Positions 4,661 to 11,889 of a stretch of DNA of 12,598 bases are shown here, piece after piece. The stretch spans positions 1 to 12,598 of the forward strand of contig JBCCFC010000261.1 in the NCBI GenBank assembly GCA_039029935.1, given 5' to 3'. The first letter of the stretch is position 1. Each line of letters begins with the position of its first letter. Made by a program: the position numbers and the translations under genes. The notes beneath the pieces were generated by a model. It saw only the letters and a list, made by a program, of their open reading frames with translations. It did not search any database and was not told the origin of the DNA. The stretch is from G039029935 sp039029935. Lineage in GTDB: Bacteria; Chloroflexota; Anaerolineae; Caldilineales; Caldilineaceae.

Positions 4661-7399
4661 TTATGTAATATCCAGGCAATCTCTTAGTTGTCTTGCCGTT
4701 ATGTGGACATGCGTCCCTAGATAGGTCTGCCGACTTCCCGGGACTTGATACTGCTGAATTTCGCCGTGTATCAACGCCTGCCAGCGAGCAAACAAATTGG
4801 GTTGATAATCATCGGTACTGACAATCATGGATACAGGGCCATCATAGTGGGCTGTGGGTCGATAGTGACTGAGCAGATTTGTATAGTGCAGACGAGTGGC
4901 TCTTTGCTGCTCACTATGCCGCTGTTCGCGTGTCAAGGGCAAGATTCGCTTTTGTAGAACCACAGAACGGCTCAGGATGTAGCCTAGTTTTTGTTGCAAT
5001 GACATGGATTTCAGTTGATCTCGATGGTGTTGTATACGCTGCTGTTGATGGCTGATACTCTTCTCTAGTGGCCGTAAATTTGTGTTCATGAGAATTAACG
5101 AATCAACTGATTCTCCTTGCGCTTGCAAATGCCGTGCCATCTCATAGGCAATTCGGCCACCGGAACACTCACCAATGATGGTATAGGGACCCGTCGGTTG
5201 TACAGTACGTAACTCGCGGACATAATCCGACGCCATCTGTCCAACATCTTGGTGTGGCTTATCTTTGGTATGAACCCCACGTGCATAGAATCCATAGATG
5301 GGCTGCTCTGTACCTAGCAAATGGATCAACGGTGCATAGATTAAAAATTCTTCCTCACCACCACCACCGCCGGGTAGAAAGAAGATGGGCCGATTGTCTC
5401 CTTTGCGCTGAATCGGTGTAAGGGATATAAATGAGTCATTCAGCGTTAAATCTGTATTTGAGGACAGATGTAAAGACAGTTTTTGTTTTCGAGGAGCGGC
5501 TTTGTGTTCGTGTTGAATGCGTTCTGCTAACCCAGCAATCGTTGGTGTTTCCAGCAAACAATGAATCGGTAATTTGACTTGAAATTGCTCATCAACACCA
5601 GAAACAAGTTGCATCGCCTGCATTGAGTGTCCACCAAGCTCAAAAAAGTTATCATGAACACCAATATCATTGAATCCCAGAATCTTTGCCCAAATTGTGC
5701 GTAACCGCTCTTCTACATCGCCACGAGATGCAACAAAGGCGGTATCCGTAAGGGGACGAACCGCATCTGGTATTGGCAACGCTTTGCGGTCCACTTTATT
5801 GTTGGCGTTGAGTGGCATTTGCGCCAGAAATACAAAGTGTGAGGGAATCATATGCGTTGGGAGCCTCTCCGCCAAATAGCGACGTAGTTCCACAACCTTT
5901 GGATGTAGGCATGGTTCGCTTGATACAAGCCACGCAATTAGCCTTTGGTTGCGCTCCCCATTGTTTTGGAGTTCGACGACTGCGTCGCTGATGATATCTA
6001 ATGCCAAAAGCACACGCTCAATTTCACCCAATACCACAAGTTGGCCGTTGATTTTGACCTGTGTATCTTTGCGACCCAGCGGATATAGGCATCCTTCATC
6101 GTCTACCCATCCCAAATCCCCTGTATGATAATAAACCATATGAGCGGTATGAGGGTCGCGCTGAAATTTCGCACTGGTCAACTCAGGTTGTTTCCAATAA
6201 CCAGCCGCTGCAAAGCGAGTATGTAGAACAATTTCTCCTACTATGTTTGGCTCATACAAATACCCTTTGTCCGTTGAAATGCAAAGGGTGACATGGTCAG
6301 AGGTCCAGCCAGCAGGCATCTGTTTGTAATAGTGGGCATGAGATTTATCGAGTAAAATTTGTGGCCCTGCTTTGACCTCAGATGATCCCATGCCAATCCG
6401 TATAATCGCTGACTCAGGCAGTAGACGATAGAACATATCTAAATCGCTGGGCAAAATTCGATCCCCACCGACTCGAAGCAAACGAATGGATGAGAAGAGC
6501 GAAGCTTCTGTTCTTTGTGTTGAGAGAAAGCGAAAGATGGGTGGTGTGCAAGAAAGAATGGTTAAACGATATTGTTGAATCCACTGTGGGATGCCTGCTA
6601 GCCCATCTTGATATATATCATAAATATATAGACTGGAACCGCTCAATAACGTACCAAAAAGACTATTTTTGCTGCCGCTAAAATGAACCCGATTAAGCAT
6701 AGCACTGCGATCTTCTGGACAGATATGATGACTGTTACAATAGATTGCGGCTAAGTGTAGTATATTGCGATGCGTTTCAATTACCCCTTTGGGTATCCCT
6801 GTAGAGCCAGAGGTAAACACCACATAAATAGTGTCATCGGGCGTCGTTGCGAGACGAGGGTTCTCAGAACTGCTATCTGGCTGGTTGAAAACCAAATCAT
6901 TGATTGTACAGATAGCTGGAGAACGATGAGTATCGTGTTCGGTAAAATCATCAACAACAGCATGGACAAGCGAAAGGCTTGCTTGGTCTGTCAAAACCAG
7001 TTTACTCTCAATTGTTGATAGCAAACCATGCAGTTGCGCTTCAGTTGTTCGATTGTCTAATGGCACATAAAATTTTCCCGCTTTGATAATGCCCATTAAT
7101 GCAATCACGGCATCAATATGCTGATCAAAGAGGTGAACAATTGGCTCAGGACCTGGCCCCAAGTGCGCCAGTATGCCATGTGCAACTCGATTGACAGCGG
7201 CGTTCAATTCAGCATAGGTCAAGGCCCGAGCATGATCAACCACCGCAAGTTGATCAGGGTAGCGTTCAACAATTTCTTCAAACTTTGCCGGAATAGAGCG
7301 TTCATAGTCGCTTTCGGGAAACGGCTCCCATGTGCCAGTAGGATGCACACATTTGTCAATAATTTCCTGCTGCCAAGCCGGAAGGCTCCGATTAAACAC
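4661..7399 (-). CDS. Stand-alone NRPS protein, A-PCP-TE, with atypical A and TE domains
   Basis: This 912-residue protein has no condensation domain. The adenylation domain spans about 35-545: FTSGSTG at 195-201, YHTGDLG at 424-430, and catalytic Lys535 in NNKVDRKAL. Two core motifs are abnormal: the usual FDxS reads FSGS (240-243), losing the Asp that binds the alpha-amino group, and YGPTE reads MGSSE (337-341). That points to a substrate without a standard alpha-amino group. The carrier protein has Ser592 (GGHS). The thioesterase (about 655-912) has Cys745 in GECSGG where Ser is usual, Asn772 at the acidic position, and Arg890 (PGSR) at the usual His position; His897 and His899 lie nearby. 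The start is GTG at 7399: an in-frame TAG lies 8 codons upstream with no other start between, and GGAG lies at 7411-7414, 11 nt away. The layout matches A-T-TE synthetases that dimerise aryl-pyruvates, but that is only an analogy. Confidence 0.92.
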   Translation of the reverse strand: MFNRSLPAWQQEIIDKCVHPTGTWEPFPESDYERSIPAKFEEIVERYPDQLAVVDHARALTYAELNAAVNRVAHGILAHLGPGPEPIVHLFDQHIDAVIALMGIIKAGKFYVPLDNRTTEAQLHGLLSTIESKLVLTDQASLSLVHAVVDDFTEHDTHRSPAICTINDLVFNQPDSSSENPRLATTPDDTIYVVFTSGSTGIPKGVIETHRNILHLAAIYCNSHHICPEDRSAMLNRVHFSGSKNSLFGTLLSGSSLYIYDIYQDGLAGIPQWIQQYRLTILSCTPPIFRFLSTQRTEASLFSSIRLLRVGGDRILPSDLDMFYRLLPESAIIRIGMGSSEVKAGPQILLDKSHAHYYKQMPAGWTSDHVTLCISTDKGYLYEPNIVGEIVLHTRFAAAGYWKQPELTSAKFQRDPHTAHMVYYHTGDLGWVDDEGCLYPLGRKDTQVKINGQLVVLGEIERVLLALDIISDAVVELQNNGERNQRLIAWLVSSEPCLHPKVVELRRYLAERLPTHMIPSHFVFLAQMPLNANNKVDRKALPIPDAVRPLTDTAFVASRGDVEERLRTIWAKILGFNDIGVHDNFFELGGHSMQAMQLVSGVDEQFQVKLPIHCLLETPTIAGLAERIQHEHKAAPRKQKLSLHLSSNTDLTLNDSFISLTPIQRKGDNRPIFFLPGGGGGEEEFLIYAPLIHLLGTEQPIYGFYARGVHTKDKPHQDVGQMASDYVRELRTVQPTGPYTIIGECSGGRIAYEMARHLQAQGESVDSLILMNTNLRPLEKSISHQQQRIQHHRDQLKSMSLQQKLGYILSRSVVLQKRILPLTREQRHSEQQRATRLHYTNLLSHYRPTAHYDGPVSMIVSTDDYQPNLFARWQALIHGEIQQYQVPGSRQTYLGTHVHITARQLRDCLDIT

Positions 7400-7447
7400 G
7401 TTAGGACAAGCTCCATTTTTCTACACAAAGTTAATAAACAAAAGACC

Positions 7448-7496
7448 GTATCGCAGGTTGGCTACCTGCGTCACAGATAATCAATCTGTGATACTG
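7448..7496. repeat. 49-bp double-hairpin repeat, copy 1
   Basis: The unit begins GTATCG and ends ATACTG. It contains a 7-bp hairpin (7452-7458 with 7464-7470, loop TGGCT), immediately followed by an 8-bp hairpin (7471-7478 with 7484-7491, loop AATCA). GTA at 7448-7450 can pair with TAC at 7492-7494, closing both hairpins into a three-way junction. It lies between two NRPS genes and encodes nothing. Confidence 0.9.
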
Positions 7497-7504
7497 AACG
7501 GATA

Positions 7505-7553
7505 GTATCGCAGGTTGGCTACCTGCGTCACAGATAATCAATCTGTGATACTG
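7505..7553. repeat. 49-bp double-hairpin repeat, copy 2
   Basis: This copy is identical to 7448-7496 at all 49 positions and is separated from it by 8 bp (7497-7504), giving a 57-bp period. The hairpins fall at 7509-7527 and 7528-7548. Perfect identity suggests a recent duplication or strong constraint. The structure suits a small palindromic interspersed element, or an mRNA processing, stabilising or attenuating element between the two NRPS genes. The remaining flanks of the 209-bp gap (7400-7447 and 7554-7608) show only the ribosome binding site at 7411-7414. Confidence 0.9.
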
Positions 7554-7608
7554 GTTTCTACTTTCCGATTCAATCAAAAGTGTTGACTAACTCATGATTG
7601 TACTCGAT

Positions 7609-10600
7609 CTAAGATACACTATCCAAACATGCCTTCATCTGTGCAACGGTAATCTCCACGTGTTTACCAAGATAGTTGTCATGAGTCCCCGGTACACAAT
7701 AAACAGTGATGCCACCCAATACAAAGTCTGCCCACCCCATTGTCGGGTTTTGCTGTTGATGCTCCTCACTAATCAATAAGTACACTGAGCCTGCATACGG
7801 TGTTTGTGGCGTATAATTTTGTAGAAGACGGTTATAGTTGGCGCGCACACGAGCAAGATGTTCTGTCTGTTGCTGTTCTGTAGATAAGGGCAAGACGCGC
7901 TGTTGTAGCGTTCGTGTCTTGTCTACCACATAACGAACTTGTTCGGTTAGAGACTGCGTTTGGAGCTGGCTAACATGATGTTGGACTCGTTGGGATAAAC
8001 GACGCCATCGACTCCGGGAATAACGTGCCGCACCAGCGTTCAGCAAAACAAGTGCCGCAACAGGTTGGCTTTGTGCGGTCAACTGTCGTGCCATCTCATA
8101 GGCAACTTTGCCCCCAATACACTCTCCCACCAACCAGTAGGGGCCGTCAGGTTGCACACGGCGCATCTCGTCGATATAATGCGCTGCCATTGCCTCAACG
8201 CTTTGGTGTGGTGATTGCATACCCAACAGTCCACGTGCATAGAAGCCATAAACTGGTTGCGCTTCGCCCAGCAAATGGATGAGTGGTGCATAAATTGCAA
8301 ATTCCTCTTCCCCGCCAGCACCCCCAGGAACCCAAAATAGCGGTGACTTGGTATTGGCCTGCGCTGATGCAGGCTTAATGGGGACCAGCGAGGCAAAGCG
8401 ATTTTCAGCATCATTTTGAGTGATATTCGCCTTTTGCGCATCAATCGCCTCTGCTAACGCTGCAATCGTTGGCATCTCAAATAAAAGACGCAGTGGCAAT
8501 TTAACACCAAGTATGGTGTGGGTACGTGACATGACTTGGACTACCTTAAGCGAGTGACCGCCAAGCGCAAAGAAGTTGTCATGGATGCCGACCCTGTGTA
8601 CATGGAGAATGTCTGCCCATAGGTCAGCCAGCGTAATTTCGGTTGGTGTTTGTGGTGCAACATAGCGGTTTTCTATGATTGGTTCTGTCAACGCTGGGTC
8701 AGGGAGTGCTTGCAAATTCAATTTGTTATTGGCTAAAAGTGGCAGCGCATCAAGATGAATATAGCGGGTGGGCAGCATGTAATCGGGCAGTTTGCTGACG
8801 AGAAAACGGCGATACTGCATATGGTCACAGATGTGGTGTCCCTCATCCAGTGGTTTTGTCGGAATAATGTACGCAACCAGGTCCTGATCTAGGCTCGCAC
8901 CTGTGTCCTCTCGTTGTCGAACAACAACGACCACTTCTTGCACGGATGGATGTTGGCGCAGGACAGCCTCGATTTCACCTAGCTCAATCCGAAAACCGCG
9001 CAGTTTGATTTGCTGGTCCATGCGCCCTAAGAATTCAATATGAGCACCAGCATCACTGCTTTCAGCATCACTGCTTTCATCATCACTGCTTTCAGCATCA
9101 ATAAGTCGCCAACGTGCTAAATCCCCCGTGCGGTAGAGCAAGTTGCCCATCTTGTCGCTACTGAACTGATCAGGAATAAATTTTTCCTTGGTCAACGCGG
9201 GTCTGTTGTGATACCCCTCTGCCACTTGGACACCGCCAATCAACAACTCCCCAACGACGCCAATGGGGACAGGCTGAAGCATCTCATCGACAATGTATAG
9301 CTGTACATTGGATACTGGACGGCCAATGGGGGCAGCCACGCGTGGATAAGCGGGGTCACATTGCCAGTGACTCACATAAATCGCCGCTTCGGTCGGGCCG
9401 TACAGATTGTTCAGTGTAACATCGAGCCGTGCAAACACCCGCTGCATCAAATCGACAGAAAGAGCCTCACCACCACAAAAGATGCGTTTCAGCGAGGTAC
9501 ACCTGTCAACGTTGGTCGTTTCAATCCACACCTGGAGCATCGAACAGTTGAAGTATACAGCGGAGATATCCAGTTGTTGAATAATCGTCACGAGGTAATC
9601 AGGGTCCTTATGACCATCTCCATTTGCAAGCACCAGCGTAGCCCCAGAGGAGAGTGGCCAAAAGGTTTCCCAGACAGACACATCAAAACTGAGCGGTGTT
9701 TTTTGCAGAACTCGTTCGTTGTGCTGTAAAGGGAACTGATTTGTCATGCCCACAATCCGATTGACGATGGCTCTATGGTTGGTCATCACGCCTTTGGGCT
9801 GTCCTGTGGAGCCGGATGTATAAAAAAGATAGGCACTATCGTGTGGCTGGATAGAGATAGGCGGGGCATCGGTTGATTGGGCAGCTATCTCTGCCCATAC
9901 CGTATCTACGTTGATATACGTTGTGCTGGCGTCGGTGTGGTCCAAGGTGTGGCCCAAAAGAAGATGGTTTTCTAATTGTGTATGGGTCAACACAAGGGTG
10001 ATGTCGGCATCATTGACGATAAACGACAATCGTTTTTGGGGATATTCGGGTTCGAGCGGTACATAGGCACACCCCGCTTTGAGAATTGCCAGGACACTAA
10101 TCAGCATGTCCAACGAGCGTTCCATAAAAACCCCAATGGCAGGCTGCTCATTTGCCCCTTGTGCAATCAGAAAATGGGTCAATTGATTGGCCTGTTCATC
10201 CACTGTCCGATAGGTAAGTTGCCTATCTTCAACAATGACAGCGATGGCATCGGGTGTTTTTGCTGCCTGTTGTTCAAATAGCTGATGAAGACAGCGTGCA
10301 TCGGGATAATCGACTTTTGTGTCATTCCAATCAATCAACAACTGATGTTTTTCGTCATCAGTCAATATCGGCAATGCCGCCACTGGCTTGTGGATGCCGA
10401 GACAGTTTTCTGCCGTGATACTTGTTAGCAAAACGTGGAAATGGTTCGCCATACGGTGTATTGTTGCTGGTTCAAAGAGATCGCAATTATAGAGAAAATT
10501 GGCATATGCCTGCCCATCGTGATAACTAACAGAGAGCGTTAAGTCGAATTCGCTGCGTCCCGTTTGGTTGCGGATTGGCGTGGCGGTCAATCCGGATAGG

Positions 10601-11889
10601 CCAAACCTTGTTTCGGCTTCCTGTTGGTAAATAAACATGACTTGAAATAGTGGATGATATCCAGCCCGTTCTGGCTGTAGCACCTCAACCAACTTTTCAA
10701 AAGGGAGTTCTTGGTGTTGATAGGCGTCCAATGTCGTTGTGCGAACTTGATTTAGCAATTCCACAAAGGTGAGATTATCTGAAAAGTCGGCGCACAGGAC
10801 AAGTGTATTGAGGAAGAAGCCAACAACGCTTTCGGTTTGGCTTGCCATACGGTTGGCAATGGGCGAGCCGACAGCAATTTTTTCTTGAGACGTGTAGCGA
10901 AAGAGTAATGTCTGGAAGGCTGCTAGCAGCGTCATAAATAGGGTGCAATTTTCACGCTCGCTGAGTGCCACCAACGCATCATACACAGCCGATGGAATGA
11001 TGCTTTCAACACGGTCCGTGTGATAGGCCGGCGTCTGTGGGCGTGGGTAATCGATGGGTAATGCAATCAGTGGTGGCACCGCTTGCAGTTGTGATCGCCA
11101 ATAGGACAGTTGGCTTGCGATGATTTCTTGCGCACGACTTCGCTGCCAATGAGCAAAATCCGCATATTGGATGTTGCATGGTGGCAGTGGGTTGGGTTGA
11201 TTCTGACAGAACGCATCATACAAGGTGCGCAACTCTTGCCAGAAAATGCCTAATGACCATTCGTCGCAAATGATGTGATGGAATCGCATCACAAGAACAT
11301 GCGCTTCAGCGGCGAGACGGATTAACTTTACACGAAATAGCGACGGTTGCTCAAAGTCAATGCGTTTTCCCTTTTCCTGCGCAATGAGTTGCGCCAATCG
11401 CGTGGATTGCGCTGGTGCATTGCTGATATCCACAACAGGTAATGTAAATTCTAATGTTTTGGTAATCACACGGACGGGGACGCCGTCTTGAACACGAAAG
11501 GTGGTGCGGATCGTCTCATGACGAGCAAGAAGCGTGTTAATCGATTGCTCAAGTGCATGTATGTTCAAAGAACCATCGAGCCGATAGCTATGACCAAGAT
11601 GATAGAGCGGGATATCAGGCTCCAGTTGATGAATCAACCATAGGCGCTCCTCGGCAAATGACAAGGGCAAATCACCTGTTCGAGCAACGGGTGTGATTGG
11701 CAGTGAGGATTGCGTGCGTTGGGTCGTCTGTTGCAGAAATTGGATAATCGCTGTTTTGTGGATAGATAGCTTTTGGCGTAACTCGGTGGGCAGCGTCCCC
11801 GATGCCGTGCGATAGCGTAGCTTGTCACCATCCACCCAAATGCGAACTTCTTTTTCACGCAGTTCTTGTAGCAACGCGTCAATAGTCAT
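7609..11889 (-). CDS. Terminal NRPS module, TubC_N-C-A-PCP-TE
   Basis: This 1426-residue protein adds one amino acid and releases the chain. Residues 1-55 form a TubC-type N-terminal docking domain (RIWVDGDKLRYR pattern). The condensation domain (about 65-500) has His205 in HHIICDE, with Glu in place of the usual Gly after Asp209. The adenylation domain (about 530-1065) has YTSGSTG (690-696), FDVS (735-738), YGPTE (830-834) and Lys1056. Its pocket reads by eye D736 V737 W740 Y779 F804 G806 L829 I837 Y838 K1056, loosely Ser-like but not a code I can assign. An acidic insert with three ESSD units lies at 931-949. The carrier Ser is Ser1113. The thioesterase (about 1165-1426) has Cys1257 in GECIGG, Asn1284 and His1403 (PGTH), so a Cys-His-Asn set replaces Ser-His-Asp. 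GAGGAAGGGG lies 4 nt before the ATG, which overlaps the upstream stop as ATGA. Confidence 0.95.
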   Translation of the reverse strand: MTIDALLQELREKEVRIWVDGDKLRYRTASGTLPTELRQKLSIHKTAIIQFLQQTTQRTQSSLPITPVARTGDLPLSFAEERLWLIHQLEPDIPLYHLGHSYRLDGSLNIHALEQSINTLLARHETIRTTFRVQDGVPVRVITKTLEFTLPVVDISNAPAQSTRLAQLIAQEKGKRIDFEQPSLFRVKLIRLAAEAHVLVMRFHHIICDEWSLGIFWQELRTLYDAFCQNQPNPLPPCNIQYADFAHWQRSRAQEIIASQLSYWRSQLQAVPPLIALPIDYPRPQTPAYHTDRVESIIPSAVYDALVALSERENCTLFMTLLAAFQTLLFRYTSQEKIAVGSPIANRMASQTESVVGFFLNTLVLCADFSDNLTFVELLNQVRTTTLDAYQHQELPFEKLVEVLQPERAGYHPLFQVMFIYQQEAETRFGLSGLTATPIRNQTGRSEFDLTLSVSYHDGQAYANFLYNCDLFEPATIHRMANHFHVLLTSITAENCLGIHKPVAALPILTDDEKHQLLIDWNDTKVDYPDARCLHQLFEQQAAKTPDAIAVIVEDRQLTYRTVDEQANQLTHFLIAQGANEQPAIGVFMERSLDMLISVLAILKAGCAYVPLEPEYPQKRLSFIVNDADITLVLTHTQLENHLLLGHTLDHTDASTTYINVDTVWAEIAAQSTDAPPISIQPHDSAYLFYTSGSTGQPKGVMTNHRAIVNRIVGMTNQFPLQHNERVLQKTPLSFDVSVWETFWPLSSGATLVLANGDGHKDPDYLVTIIQQLDISAVYFNCSMLQVWIETTNVDRCTSLKRIFCGGEALSVDLMQRVFARLDVTLNNLYGPTEAAIYVSHWQCDPAYPRVAAPIGRPVSNVQLYIVDEMLQPVPIGVVGELLIGGVQVAEGYHNRPALTKEKFIPDQFSSDKMGNLLYRTGDLARWRLIDAESSDDESSDAESSDAGAHIEFLGRMDQQIKLRGFRIELGEIEAVLRQHPSVQEVVVVVRQREDTGASLDQDLVAYIIPTKPLDEGHHICDHMQYRRFLVSKLPDYMLPTRYIHLDALPLLANNKLNLQALPDPALTEPIIENRYVAPQTPTEITLADLWADILHVHRVGIHDNFFALGGHSLKVVQVMSRTHTILGVKLPLRLLFEMPTIAALAEAIDAQKANITQNDAENRFASLVPIKPASAQANTKSPLFWVPGGAGGEEEFAIYAPLIHLLGEAQPVYGFYARGLLGMQSPHQSVEAMAAHYIDEMRRVQPDGPYWLVGECIGGKVAYEMARQLTAQSQPVAALVLLNAGAARYSRSRWRRLSQRVQHHVSQLQTQSLTEQVRYVVDKTRTLQQRVLPLSTEQQQTEHLARVRANYNRLLQNYTPQTPYAGSVYLLISEEHQQQNPTMGWADFVLGGITVYCVPGTHDNYLGKHVEITVAQMKACLDSVS
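9051..9095 (-). repeat. Three in-frame 15-bp tandem repeats in the NRPS adenylation domain
   Basis: Three copies of a 15-bp unit (CATCACTGCTTTCAG on the plus strand, one base changed at 9080) lie head to tail, followed by a partial CATCA. On the coding strand they give a five-residue unit, (A/D)ESSD, repeated three times between the A7 motif (YRTGDLARW) and the A8 segment (IEFLGRMD). The unit is a multiple of three, so copy-number slippage would not break the frame. Confidence 0.9.

Noticed and set aside
4661..4663. Frameshift or decay in the A-PCP-TE gene to explain its odd motifs
   Set aside because: The frame is intact for 912 codons, all domains are full length, and the paralogous TE shares the Cys and Asn changes.
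7219..7428. Alternative start at ATG 7414-7416 for the A-PCP-TE protein
   Set aside because: That ATG is in a different frame from the adenylation domain and gives only a short peptide; GTG 7399 is the only start after the in-frame TAG upstream.
7448..7553. CRISPR array
   Set aside because: Only two repeat copies with an 8-bp spacer, each repeat built from two hairpins, and no cas genes nearby.
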